NCBI GenBank assembly: GCA_963771715.1
Contig: CAVYUQ010000007.1
Location: 38,693 to 102,692, forward strand
DNA: 64,000 bases
Source of the DNA: JACVRW01 sp963771715
Lineage (GTDB): Bacteria; Actinomycetota; Thermoleophilia; Solirubrobacterales; Thermoleophilaceae
Direction: 5' to 3'
A program made the position numbers and the translations under genes. The notes beneath the pieces were generated by a model. It did not search any database and was not told the origin of the DNA. It worked only from the letters and a program-made list of their open reading frames with translations. How positions within the stretch are numbered: position 1 is the stretch's first letter; every line of letters starts with the position of its first letter. Positions 46,391 through 55,870 of this stretch are shown here, one piece after another.

Positions 46391-46404
46391 CGAACATGTG
46401 TTCG
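46391..46404. promoter_or_regulatory. SOS-box-like palindrome (LexA site) at radical SAM start
   Basis: CGAACATGTGTTCG has perfect 6-bp arms and fits the actinobacterial SOS box form CGAAC-N4-GTTCG. It abuts the GTG start at 46404. In Mycobacterium tuberculosis Rv2578c, the orthologue of the downstream gene, is (as I recall, unchecked here) among the LexA-controlled genes. DNA-damage induction is thus inferred. Confidence 0.72.
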
Positions 46405-48504
46405 TGCGCTGGGACAACCTGAAGGTCGACGCCGAGGAGAGCCGCACCCTCCCCGGCTACCGCGAGCCGGCGACGGTGCGCACCTTCGACGCACCCGAGG
46501 CCCTCGACACCCGTTTCTACGAGGTCCGCTCGAAGTCGGCACTGAACAAGGTGCCGAAGCAATCGCGGATGCCGTTCCGCTGGACGATCAACCCGTATAG
46601 GGGCTGCAGCCATGCGTGCCTGTACTGCATTTGGGGGACAACGCCGATCCTTATGGGCGATGGTCGCACGAAGCCGATCGCCGAGCTCAGGCCCGGCGAC
46701 CACGATCTACGGGACCGTGCGACGCGGCCGCTACAGGCGCTACAGGGTCACCGAGGTGCTGGATCACTGGTCGACGATCAAGCCGGCTTATCGGGTCGAC
46801 GCTCGAGGACGGGACCGAGCTCGTTGCGAGCGGAGATCACCGGTTCCTGACGACGCCGCGGCTGGAAGCACGTGACGGGCACGCGAGCAGCGGCCGGCTC
46901 GGCGCCCTCACCTCACGCTGAACGACAAGCTGATGGGCACCGGCGCATTCGCCGAGCCGCCCGAGGACTGGCGCCGACTACAGGCGGGGATACCTGTGTG
47001 GGCTGATCCGCGGCGACGGCCATCTCGGCATCGCGCGTCGTACGAGCGGCCGAACGGGCGCCGCGCGGACGCATCAACCGGTTTCGTCTCGCACTCGACG
47101 GACATCGAGGCGCTCTGCGGCGCGCGAACGCGTACCTCGCGACGAGGTCGAGGTCGTACAGACTCGACGAGTTCCGCATTCGCGGCCGCGGCCGGCGCGT
47201 CGATGCGATCAACGCGATCCGGACTCAGCGACGCGCGACAGCGTCGAGGCGCATCGACGCGAGCTGATCGAGTGGCCGCGCTGGCCCAGTGCCGAATGGC
47301 GCAAGGGCTTCCTGGCCGGGCATCTTCGATGCCGAGGGCAGCTACGGCGAGGTCGGTCCTTCGAATCTGCGAACACAGATCCGCGAGATCATCGACTGGA
47401 TAGAGCTGGTGCGCTCCGTAGGCTCGGGTTCGACGTTCGCGATCGAAGACGGCGCAACGAGAACGGCCTGCAGCAACGTCCGGCTCCGCGGCGGCCTGCG
47501 CGAGCACATGCGCTTCTTCCACACGGTCGATCCGGCGATCACCCGGAAGCGCGTCGATCGAGGGTGTCGACGATCAAGTCGAACGCGCAACCTGAAGGTC
47601 GAGGCGATCGAGCCGCTCGGCGTGGCTATCCCGCTCTACGACATCACCACTGGCACCGGGCGACTTCATCTCGAACGGTGTAGTCAGCCACAACTGCTTC
47701 GCCCGGCCCACGCACAGGTATCTCGACTTCAACGCCGGTCGTGACTTCGAGAAGGAGATCGTCGTCAAGGTCAACGTGCCGGAGGTGGCGCGGGCTGAGT
47801 TGATGCGGCCTTCTTGGGGGCGCGAGCACGTCGCTCTTGGGACGAACACGGATCCGTATCAGTGGGTCGAGGGGCGCTACCGGTTGATGCCGGGGATCTG
47901 GGAGGCGATGCGGGATTCGGGGACGCCGTCGTCGGTCCTGACGAAGTCGCCGCTGCTGTTGCGCGACATCGAGCTGATGAAGCAGGTGCACGAGGCCGCG
48001 GGGTTTGCGGCCAACCTCTCGATCCCGACGCTCGACGAGAAGGCGTGGCGGGCGAGCGAGCCGCATACGCCGCATCCGCGCAAGCGGATCGAGGCGGTGG
48101 CGGAGCTGAACCGGGCCGGAATCCCGACGGGCGTGCTGATCGCTCCGCTGATGCCGGGCATCAACGACTCGCCGGAGCAGGTCGAGAAGATCCTCGAGCT
48201 GTGCGGGGAGGCGGGCGCCACGAGCATCGGCGGCATCCCGCTGCACCTGCGCGGCGAGGTGCGGGACATCTTCATGGAGTGGCTGCGCTCGTACCGGCCC
48301 GACCTGGTGGCGCACTACGAGGAGCTCTACGCGCGTGGCGCCTACGTCGGCAAGGCGGAGCGCGAGCGGATCCAGGCGCTGCTGCGCCGCGGCCCGGGTC
48401 GCCGCAGCGTTCCGGGGCTGCGCAGCCCGGGCCGGCCGGGCGAACGCGGGGTGCGCCGGAGCCGCGCGCCGCTCCGCGAGCCGGCGCAGACCAAGCTGTT
48501 CTGA
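46404..48504 (+). CDS. Rv2578c-family radical SAM protein interrupted by an intein
   Basis: Without the intein about 345 residues. The N-extein (RTFDAPEALDTRFYEVRSKS, ALNKVPKQSRMPFRWTINPY, RGCSHACLY) is joined to the C-extein (CFARPTHRYLDFNAGRDFEK, ELMRPSWGREHVALGTNTDP, LMPGIWEAMRDSGTPSSVLT). The radical SAM cluster motif CxxxCxxC is completed only by splicing. The family resembles spore photoproduct lyase; its substrate is unknown. GTG 46404 (VRWDNLK) matches the usual start just after the SOS box; ATG 46386 is the alternative. Both exteins are intact; all frame breaks lie in the intein. Confidence 0.88.
46626..47694 (+). mobile_element. Large intein with LAGLIDADG homing endonuclease
   Basis: It begins with Cys1 (CIWGTTPILMGDGRTKPIAE, block A), then GTELVASGDHRFLTT (block B with His). 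The endonuclease motifs are LCGLIRGDGHLG and FLAGIFDAEGSY, and the end is VEAIEPLGVAIPLYDITTGT followed by FISNGVVSHN (blocks F and G) before a Cys at +1. All splicing residues (Cys1, block B His, terminal His-Asn, Cys+1) are visible. About a dozen extra single bases break the frame (near 46701, 46799, 46853, 46906, 46973, 47070, 47237, 47320, 47553, 47567, 47591, 47660). The length is about 356 codons. Confidence 0.85.
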
Positions 48505-48521
48505 CGCGGGCGGGCGGTGAC

Positions 48522-48959
48522 CTAGGAGCCCGCGTGCGCGAAGACCGGCTCGCGGCCCTCTGCGGCCACGAGCTCGCCGAACTTGATGCCGTCGGGCTCG
48601 GTCTCGTACGGGACGAAGACGTCCACGGCGTCGGCCTCGGCGTGGTCGAGCTCGACCTGGACGGCGTCGGTGGTCTCGCCGCTGTCGGGATCGGTGAGAG
48701 TCACGTCGGCCGCGATGCCCGATGCGCGGATCGAGCCCTCGGCCGCCTGCTCGCGCAGACCCTCGTGCAGGGCGAGCAGCACGTCGCCGACGTCCGGGTC
48801 GTGGTCGTCGTCCACGTCGGCCCCCACGGCGTTCAGCTCACCGTCGGAATCCACCGCTGCGGCATACGGATAGAACTCGCCGTGCTCGTTGAGCATCTGC
48901 TCCGCGTACGGGAGGAGGAAGTTCAGGATCTCCTGAATCTCGTCACTCGGTTCGGCCAT
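48522..48959 (-). CDS. Hypothetical acidic protein
   Basis: About 145 residues, strongly acidic: EPSDEIQEILNFLLPYAEQM, LNEHGEFYPYAAAVDSDGEL, VGADVDDDHDPDVGDVLLAL, HEGLREQAAEGSIRASGIAA, VDVFVPYETEPDGIKFGELV. It looks like a compact soluble alpha/beta domain. I recall similar short proteins with unassigned function but cannot name a family. ATG 48959. It is downstream of the WecA-like gene, 19 bases away, and converges on the radical SAM gene with 17 bases between. Confidence 0.72.
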   Translation of the reverse strand: MAEPSDEIQEILNFLLPYAEQMLNEHGEFYPYAAAVDSDGELNAVGADVDDDHDPDVGDVLLALHEGLREQAAEGSIRASGIAADVTLTDPDSGETTDAVQVELDHAEADAVDVFVPYETEPDGIKFGELVAAEGREPVFAHAGS

Positions 48960-48978
48960 GCGCTACCCGTGCCCGAGA

Positions 48979-50164
48979 CTACTCCCCCCGAACCGCCTCA
49001 AACTCTCCTGTCTCGACCTCGCGCTCGATCTCCCGGTCGATCTCCTCCTGGGTCAGCGCCGGCAGCTCGCCGGTCTCCACGCGCCGACGAAGGTCGCGCT
49101 CGCGGAAGCCGCGGAACTTCAGGATTTCCAGCACGACGACGAGGTAGACGCTCGCGGCGACCGCGAGCACCCCGAAGGTGAGCAGCACGAGCGTCCAGGT
49201 GGTGTCGAAGTGGCCGTGGTCGTCCGAGTACGGGACGAAGCGCAGGGCGAGCGCCAGCGAGGCCAGCACGCCCGTCCACAGGTACAGGTAGACCACCGTG
49301 CGGCGCTGCGAGAAGCCGATGTTCGCGAAGCGGTGATGGAAGTGCGAGCGATCCGCGCGGTAGACCGGCTTCCGGTACTTGATCCGCTTCGCGATCACGA
49401 AGCTCGAGTCGAGGATCGGCACCGCGAGCACGATCAGCGGGAACACGAGGGCGACGACGGCGTTCGTCTTCAACGCACCCTGCACGGCGATCACGGCCAG
49501 CAGGTAGCCGAGCAGGTTCGATCCCGAGTCGCCCAGGAAGATCGACGCCGGGTGGAATCCGTGGCGCAGGTAGCCGAGCGCCGCGCCGGCCGTGGCCGCC
49601 GCGAGTATCCCCGCGGTGTTGCGGTCGAGCGAGAGCGCGATCACTCCGAAGGTGATCGCCGCGATCGTGCAGATCCCGGCGGCCAGCCCGTCGACGCCGT
49701 CGATGAAGTTCACGATGTTCATCACCGCGACGATCCCGACCACGGTCGCCGGGTAGGCGAAATCGCCGAGGTCCACGCGTCCGATGAAGGGCGCGGTGAA
49801 GTCCGGGACATACACGCCGCTCGCCACCGGAATCACAGCGGCGAGGATCTGCCCGAGCAGCTTCACGTCGGGCGACAGCTCGAGCAGGTCGTCGGCCGCT
49901 CCGACCAGAGCGATCACGATCGCGCCGCCGAGAATGCCGCGCAGCTCGTCGTTCGGCTCGAGGAAGATCAGCGCGGACGCCGCGAAGGCGATGAGGATCG
50001 CCATGCCGCCGAGCCGGGGCGTCGGGAAACACGTGCAGCCCGCGCTCGCGCGGCCTGTCGATCGCGCCGACACGCCAGGCCATCCGGCCGGCGATCGGGG
50101 TGGCTATCCATGCGACGACCAGCGCCAGCGCGAAGGCGCCCAGAGCGGTGTCGAGCTCGCTCAT
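48979..50164 (-). CDS. WecA/TagO-type undecaprenyl-phosphate sugar-phosphate transferase (one frameshift)
   Basis: About 395 residues and around ten membrane helices. Motifs of the MraY/WecA superfamily are TPRLGGMAILIAFAASAL, LVGAADDLLELSPDVKLLGQ (paired Asp), MNIVNFIDGVDGLAAG, FLGDSGSNLLGYLLAV and RADRSHFHHR. It transfers a GlcNAc- or similar sugar-phosphate to undecaprenyl phosphate to start a surface polymer. One extra G near 50023 breaks the frame at residue 48. ATG 50164 overlaps the AsnB stop (ATGA). The C-terminal tail of about 60 residues is charged and cytoplasmic. Confidence 0.9.
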
Positions 50165-52066
50165 CTCCCCAGAGGGTAAGGAACGGCCCGGCGGGCGCCG
50201 TGGCGCTCGAGCCACAGGCCGAGCGTCATCAGGCACCAGATCTGGCGGCTGTGGTCGGCGCTGCCGGACTCGTGCTCGGTGAGCAGGCGCTCGACCGCCT
50301 CCGGGCGGAACAGGCCCTGCGCCCGCACCGCGTCCGGCGAGAGCACGTCGCGCGCGAACGCCCGCAGGTCGCCGCGCAGCCAGGCGGCGGCCGGAATCGA
50401 GAAGCCCGCGCTTGCGCCCGTGCAGGATCCGTCGCGGCAGGAGCGGCGCGACCGCGCGCCGCAGCAGGCGCTTCTTCTGGAATCCGCGGAGGTGCCTGCT
50501 GGTCGGAACCGAGAGCGCGAGCTCCGTGACCGCGGTGTCGAGGAACGGCACGCGCGTCTCGAGCGAGTGCGCCATGCTCGCGCGGTCGGTCTTCACGAGC
50601 AGGTCGTCGACGAGGTAGATGCTGCGGTCCACGTCCTGGAGCCGGGCGAGCGGCTCGGCCCCCGCGGTGGTCGCGTAGCGCTCGCGGTACACGTCGAGGG
50701 GATCGAACCCGTCCGGGGGCGGCGCCGCGAGCAGCTCCGCCCGGAGGTCCTCCGAGAAGATCTCCTTCCACGCGTGGTGGCGCTCGAGCGGCGGAAGCGC
50801 GCCGCCGCGCGCGAATCGCTTCGCCTTGTAGTCGAAGCTCACGCGTGCGGACGAGGTCGGCAGGCGCTCGACCAGCGGGCGGAGCGCGGCCGCCGGCCGG
50901 CCGAGCCACGGCGCGATCGAGTCCGCCACGTAGGTGTAGTAGCCGCCGAACAGCTCGTCGCCGCCCTCACCGGACAGCGCGACCTTCACGTGCCGCGCCG
51001 CCAGTTCGGAGACGAGGTAGGTGGGCAGCGCCGACGAGTCGGCGAGCGGCTCGTCGAAGACGTCCGCGAGCCTGGTCAGCACCTCCCCCACGTCCGGCTC
51101 GACGATGAGCTCGTGGTGGTCGGTGTCGTAGCGGCTCGCCACCAGGCGGGCTCGCTCCAGCTCGTCGAACGAGCGCTCGCGGAAGCCGATCGAGAACGTG
51201 CGCACGCGCTCTCCGCTCTCCTGCGGCGGCCAGCGCGGCGAGCGTGGCCGAGTCGACGCCCGCCGGAGAGGAGCACGCCCACCGGCACGTCCGACACGAG
51301 GTGCGCGCGCACCGAGTCGCGCAGCCGCTCGCGCAGCTCGTCGGCGAGCGCGGCCTGTGAGTCGTCGCGCAGCTCGTCGGCCGGGGCCGGCGTGACCTGC
51401 GCGTATGGCCGAACCGTCGCGCCGCGCCCCGGCTCCCACGACAGCAGGTGGCCGGGCTGCAGCTTCCGCACGCCGTCGAAGATCGTGAGCGGGCCCGGGA
51501 TGGAGTTGAACGCGAGCAGCGACTCGAGCGCGCGCATGTCGAGCGCCCTGTCGAACTCCGGCAGCTCCATCAGCGCCTTCAGCTCCGAGGCGAACGCAAG
51601 CCCGCCGTCCGCGGTCTCGAGGTAGTAGAGCGGCTTGATCCCGAAGCGGTCGCGGGCGAGCACGAGCCGCCCCGCGCGCCCGTCCCAGACGGCGATCGCG
51701 AACATGCCCCGCAGCCGCTCGGCGAACCCGTCGCCGTAGCTCCTCGAAGAGGTGCACGATCGCCTCGGTGTCGCAGCGCGTCCGGAAGCGGTGCCCCGCC
51801 GCCTCGAGCTCGCCCCGGAGCTGCTCGTGGTTGTAGATCTCGCCGTTCTGGACCACGTGCACCTGGCCGTCCTCGCCGGCTATCGGCTGGTGCCCACCGG
51901 CGAGGTCGATGATCGACAGCCGCCGCGCCGCGAGCCCGACCGGCCCCGCGATCACGTGCCCCTCGTCGTCCGGCCCGCGGTGGACGAGCGTGGCGCTCAT
52001 CGCCGCGAGCGCGTCCGGGTCCGGACCGCCCGCGCCGCCGGCTGCGAGACCGCAGATGCCGCACAT
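50161..52066 (-). CDS. asnB: Asparagine synthase (glutamine-hydrolysing) type, three frameshifts
   Basis: About 635 residues. The N-terminal glutaminase domain starts MCGICGLAAGG with catalytic Cys2, and has QNGEIYNHEQLRGELEAAGH and MFAIAVWDGRAGRLVLARDR. The synthase domain has the ATP loop VGVLLSGGVDS, LSGEGGDELFGGYYTYV, DDLLVKTDRASMAHSLETRV and PFLDTAV. Extra bases near 51740, 51260 and 50410 break the frame. Standing between a sugar transferase and a WecA-like gene, it may amidate a uronic acid in the polysaccharide instead of making asparagine. ATG 52066. Confidence 0.9.
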
Positions 52067-52067
52067 C

Positions 52068-52796
52068 TCAGGCGGCGCGTGCCCGGCGCGGGATCGAGGC
52101 GGCGGTCTCGGCCACCACGCCGAGGTAGAGACGAGGGGAGCGGTCGGCGATGTACTCGAGGTCGTGGGCGAGCTTCTCCTCCCACGTCATCTCGCGCGTC
52201 ATCCGCAGCTGCGCGAAGCCGGTCATGCCGGGCGGCACAACGAGCCTCTGCCAGTACTGCGGGATCTGCTCGCAGAGCTCCTCGAAGAACGCCGGCCGGA
52301 TCGGGCGCGGCCCGACGATGCTCATGTCGCCGGTGAGCACGTTCACGAGCTGGGGCAGCTCGTCGAGGTGCGCGGCGCGCAGCCGGCGGCCGACGCCAGT
52401 GAGCTCGTCCTCGGTCAGGCGGCTCAGCTCCGCACCGAGGTAGGGGCCGAGCCGGGACTCCGCGTCCACCTGGAGCGTGCGGAACTTGAACATCGTGAAC
52501 ACGCGCCCGGCCTTGCCCACGCGGACTCCCCGGTAGATGGCCGGGCCGCGCGAGCCGAGCCGGACGAGCACCCAGATCGCCGCGAGCAGCGGCGCGAGCA
52601 GCACGAGCGCGACGCTCGCCATCAGGATGTCGAGCCCGCGGAGCGCGAAGTCCACGGGCGCGGGGCGCCAGCCCTCGTGAGCCATCCGGCTGTAGCGCTC
52701 GGCAAGGGTCTCGCCCTCGTGCGGCTGCGCCTCCGGTGGCGGGGCGACTACGCGGGTGAAGCGCCGGGGTGGCCTCAGCCTGTGGTTCACAGCCAT
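52068..52796 (-). CDS. Bacterial sugar transferase (polyprenyl-phosphate type)
   Basis: About 242 residues. A membrane segment (LDILMASVALVLLAPLLAAI) precedes the catalytic domain: GVRVGKAGRVFTMFKFRTLQ, LRAAHLDELPQLVNVLTGDM, SIVGPRPIRPAFFEELCEQI, VPPGMTGFAQL. These blocks define the WbaP/WcaJ-like initiating transferases that load the first sugar-phosphate onto a lipid carrier. ATG 52796 follows the upstream stop directly. The neighbours (glycosyltransferase, AsnB, WecA-like) fit a polysaccharide operon. Confidence 0.92.
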   Translation of the reverse strand: MAVNHRLRPPRRFTRVVAPPPEAQPHEGETLAERYSRMAHEGWRPAPVDFALRGLDILMASVALVLLAPLLAAIWVLVRLGSRGPAIYRGVRVGKAGRVFTMFKFRTLQVDAESRLGPYLGAELSRLTEDELTGVGRRLRAAHLDELPQLVNVLTGDMSIVGPRPIRPAFFEELCEQIPQYWQRLVVPPGMTGFAQLRMTREMTWEEKLAHDLEYIADRSPRLYLGVVAETAASIPRRARAA

Positions 52797-53804
52797 CTAC
52801 CCAACCACCTCGAGCGCCAGGTCGGCGAGCGCCGCCGGGTCGCGCCGGTCGCGCTCGGCGCCCGGAGCGCGCTTCTTGACCTCGATCGCGTTGGCGCTCG
52901 TGAGCGGTCGCAGCCGGCCCTCTCGGATCAGCGCCTCGTCCACGCCCCCGAGCCGGCCGCCGTAGGTGGTGTACACGGGAGTGCCGAGCGCGACCGCCTC
53001 GCGGTTCATCGTGCCGCCCGCCGAGACCACGAGGTCCGCCGCCGCGATCAGGCTCTGGGCGTCCACGGCGCCGTCCGGGACGATCACCGACGGCAGCCGC
53101 AGGCTCTTCACGAACGCGCGCTGCTCCTCGGTGCGCGGCACCACGACCGCGTGAACCCCCTCGTCGCCGCCGAGTCGCGCCACGACCTCGGGGAAGAGGC
53201 GGTTGGAGCGCCGGTGGTACAGCGACACGTCGGGCGGCGGGCGGATCACGACGGTCACGCGGCTCTGGTCCACGCCGAGGCGCTCCATGATTCCGGGATC
53301 CGGCTCGAAGTCTGCGAGGTAGTACTCCTCTTTGAGACCGGGAAACTGCGCGAGCTTCTCCGGTCCCGCACCGTAGCGCGCGAGGCGGTCGGGAGGTATC
53401 CGGTCCGGCGTCATCACGCGGCGCGCGCACCTGCACCCGATGTTGTGCTGCTGGATGGCGAACTCGTAGTCGAACATGTTCACGACGGGAATTCCGAGCG
53501 ACCTGCCCGCGAGCGCCAGGTCGTTCGAGCCGTGGCCCCAGGCGAGCTGGAAGTCGCCGCGGCTCGCGAAGCGCCGGGCGCGGGCCGTGCGCGACACCAG
53601 CGACGCGAGCTTGCGCACACGCGAGGCGCCGCCGTGGCGCCCGAACGCGATGTGCTCGATGCCGTGGAGCTCGAGCAGCTGGAGCGTCTGCGCGTAGTCG
53701 CGCGCGGTCACGGTCACTTCGTGGCCGCGTGCCCGCAGCACCTCGATGATGGGCCGGAAGACGAGCACATGGGCCGGCGCCGTCATGTCGATCCAGACCC
53801 TCAC
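52797..53804 (-). CDS. DUF354 family glycosyltransferase-like protein
   Basis: About 335 residues: MRVWIDMTAPAHVLVFRPII, EVLRARGHEVTVTARDYAQT, GIEHIAFGRHGGASRVRKLA, AWGHGSNDLALAGRSLGIPV, VNMFDYEFAIQQHNIGC, TVVIRPPPDVSLYHRRSNRL, SAGGTMNREAVALGTPVYTT. This is the DUF354 family with a GT-B fold related to UDP-GlcNAc 2-epimerase and MurG-like enzymes. It probably acts in lipid-linked polysaccharide synthesis with the genes downstream. ATG 53804. Confidence 0.9.
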   Translation of the reverse strand: MRVWIDMTAPAHVLVFRPIIEVLRARGHEVTVTARDYAQTLQLLELHGIEHIAFGRHGGASRVRKLASLVSRTARARRFASRGDFQLAWGHGSNDLALAGRSLGIPVVNMFDYEFAIQQHNIGCRCARRVMTPDRIPPDRLARYGAGPEKLAQFPGLKEEYYLADFEPDPGIMERLGVDQSRVTVVIRPPPDVSLYHRRSNRLFPEVVARLGGDEGVHAVVVPRTEEQRAFVKSLRLPSVIVPDGAVDAQSLIAAADLVVSAGGTMNREAVALGTPVYTTYGGRLGGVDEALIREGRLRPLTSANAIEVKKRAPGAERDRRDPAALADLALEVVG

Positions 53805-53846
53805 GACTCGTCCATCTGCGCGCAGCCTAGTGGCGGACTCGGCCGC

Positions 53847-54513
53847 TCAGGAGCCCGGGATCACGAGGAAGGCGATCGCCGCGTACTGGAGCGCCGCGGC
53901 GACGATCACCAGCGCATGGAAGACCTCGTGATAGCCGAACACGGTCGGCGCCGGGTTCGGGCCGCTGGAAGGCGTAGACGAGCGCGCCCGCCGTGTAGAG
54001 CAGCCCGCCCACCACCACCAGAGCCGTCCCGGTGATCCCGAGTTCGTCGAGCATGGTCGGGAACGCGGCAACGGCGACCCAGCCGAGCGCCAGGTAGAGG
54101 ATCGCGACGAGCGGCTTCGGCGCGTCTATCCAGACGAGCTTCATGAACACGCCGGCGAGCGCCCCGGCCCACACCACCACCAGGATCACCGTTGCGAGGG
54201 TGCCGTCGAGCACGAGCAGCGCAAACGGCGTGTAGGTGCCGGCGATGAGGAAGAAGATCATCGAGTGGTCGAGCCGCTTCATCCAGCGGCGCGCCGCCTG
54301 CGACGCCCACGTGACCCGGTGGTAGAGCGCGCTCGTGCCGAACAGCGCGGCCACGCTCAGCGCGTAGATCGCCGCCGCGAGCCGCGGCTGGCCGGCCGGA
54401 GCGGCGGCCACGAGCGCCGCTCCGAGCGCAAGCGCGACGTAGAACGCCCATTGGTGCGAAACGCCGCGCAGGCGCGGCTTCGCGAGGTCAAGTGTCACGG
54501 AGCTGGTGGGCAT
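53847..54513 (-). CDS. Hemolysin III / PAQR family membrane protein (one frameshift)
   Basis: About 222 residues, seven membrane helices. Family motifs are RGVSHQWAFYVALALGAALV, FGTSALYHRVTW, RLDHSMIFFLIAGTYTPFAL, VWIDAPKPLVAILYLALGW, GALVYAFQRP and, after the break, GYHEVFHALVIVAAALQYAA. The conserved His, Ser and Asp residues suggest a metal-dependent hydrolase-like site as in PAQR receptors; the bacterial function is unknown. One extra C near 53960 breaks the frame before the last helix. ATG 54513 overlaps the end of the FetB-like gene by 26 bp. Confidence 0.87.
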
Positions 54514-55252
54514 CGGTGAAGAACCCACGGTAGCCCATGGAAACGGCGATCAGGCTGGCTAGCGCCACCGCGCCGAGCAGTACCCACAGAAGGACGATCT
54601 GAAGCCGCACCGCGTCGACCGGCTCCGCGCCGGCCACCAGCATCCCCACCATCGTGCCCGGGAAGAAGACGATCCCGGTCGTCTTCGTGGAGTCCACGAG
54701 CGGGATCATCCCCGAGCGCAGGCTCCGCGCCACGGCCCCGCGCGCGGCCTGGAACGAGGTGGCGCCGAGCGCGAGCATCGCCTCGATCTGGCGGCGGCCC
54801 TCGTGCATGTCGTCGGCGAGCCGGTTCAGCGCCACGGCCACCGCCGTCATCGAGTTCCCGATCACCATCCCGCCCACGGGCACGAGGTAGCGAGGCTCGG
54901 CCTTGAAGACGCCCAGCCCCAGCACGAGCCCGAGAGTCACGGCCGCCGCGACCCCAAGCCCGAGCAGGATCGGGCCCGTGGCGCCGGGGACCGCCTTCGC
55001 GCGGCCGCGCGCCGTCCAGGCGCCGAACCCCACCATCCCGGCCAGCAGCGCCACCACGAGCCAGAGGCTGTCGGTGTCGAAGATGGCCTGGATCACGTAG
55101 CCGACCGCGGTGAGCTGGAGGAACGAGCGCAGCACGGCCACGGCGATGTCCTGCTCGAGCTCGGCCCGGCGCCAGAACGAGACCGCGATCGCCACGGCGA
55201 TCAGCGCGAGCGACCCCGCCACCTCGCCGAGCGTGATCGAGATCGTGCTCAC
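54488..55252 (-). CDS. FetB-type (UPF0014) ABC transporter permease
   Basis: About 254 residues and seven or eight membrane helices: GEVAGSLALIAVAIAVSFWR, SFLQLTAVGYVIQAIFDTDS, GPILLGLGVAAAVTLGLVLG, YLVPVGGMVIGNSMTAVAVA, RGAVARSLRSGMIPLVDSTK, GIVFFPGTMVGMLVAGAEPV. It matches UPF0014 proteins such as FetB, which with FetA exports iron and gives peroxide resistance in E. coli. GTG 55252 overlaps the ATPase stop (GTGA). The substrate here is not proven. Confidence 0.9.
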   Translation of the reverse strand: MSTISITLGEVAGSLALIAVAIAVSFWRRAELEQDIAVAVLRSFLQLTAVGYVIQAIFDTDSLWLVVALLAGMVGFGAWTARGRAKAVPGATGPILLGLGVAAAVTLGLVLGLGVFKAEPRYLVPVGGMVIGNSMTAVAVALNRLADDMHEGRRQIEAMLALGATSFQAARGAVARSLRSGMIPLVDSTKTTGIVFFPGTMVGMLVAGAEPVDAVRLQIVLLWVLLGAVALASLIAVSMGYRGFFTDAHQLRDT

Positions 55253-55821
55253 GCCGCGACCCGGCCCTCGTGGAGCTCGATCGTGCGCTCTGCGAGCCGC
55301 TCCGCCTGGCCGCGATCGTGCGTCACGAGCACGAGCGAGACCCCGCGGAGCCCCTGGAGCGCGTCCTCGACCGCGGCGGTGGCGGCGGCGTCGAGCGATG
55401 CGGTGGGCTCGTCGAGGAGCAGCACCTCCGGCTCGAGCGCGAGCGCCCGCGCGAGCATCACGCGCTGCTGCTCGCCCACCGACAGGCGCGACGCGTCGCG
55501 GTCGGCGAAGCTCGGGTCGAGCCCGGCCAGCCGCAGCGGCGGCTCGGGGTCGACCTCCTCCCCGTGCAGCCGCGGGCCGAACCCCACGTTGTCGGCCACG
55601 GTCCCGGGTACCGGCGCGGGCAGCTGCGGGACGAGTCCCACCCGCCGGCGCAGATCGAGCGGGTCGAGCTCCCGGACGTCGGTGCCGTGGAACCGCACGG
55701 TGCCTTCGTCGGGATCGGCCAGCCGATTCAGCAGCCGCAACAGGGTCGACTTGCCCGACCCCGAGGGCCCTAGCAAGGCCGTCGAGCCGGACGGAATCGA
55801 GAGGGTCACGTCGTGGAGCAC
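55249..55821 (-). CDS. FetA-type ABC transporter ATP-binding protein
   Basis: About 190 residues: Walker A GPSGSGKST, Q-loop VPQLPAPVPGTVADNVGFGP, signature RLSVGEQQRVMLARALA, Walker B EVLLLDEPTASLDAA, and H-loop VLVTHDRGQAERLAE. It pairs with the UPF0014 permease next to it. GTG 55821 lies just inside the usual N-terminus: the residues immediately before it (LFDLDGIRLARDGRQ) look like the family start but lack an initiation codon, so the true start may be lost to a sequence error. It lies 49 bases after glyA. Confidence 0.9.
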   Translation of the reverse strand: MLHDVTLSIPSGSTALLGPSGSGKSTLLRLLNRLADPDEGTVRFHGTDVRELDPLDLRRRVGLVPQLPAPVPGTVADNVGFGPRLHGEEVDPEPPLRLAGLDPSFADRDASRLSVGEQQRVMLARALALEPEVLLLDEPTASLDAAATAAVEDALQGLRGVSLVLVTHDRGQAERLAERTIELHEGRVAA

Positions 55822-55870
55822 CTGGCGGCCGTCGCGCGCCAGCCTGATGCCGTCCAGGTCGAAGAGCGAG

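Noticed and set aside
46612..47744. Independent small genes in several frames inside the intein
   Set aside because: Their pieces join into one intein with blocks A, B, LAGLIDADG, F and G once single extra bases are removed.
48998..52066. 1022-residue AsnB-WecA fusion
   Set aside because: The long frame comes from uncorrected insertions. Restored AsnB ends at 50161 with an ATGA overlap to the WecA-like start, and much of the long translation is out-of-frame Arg-rich sequence.
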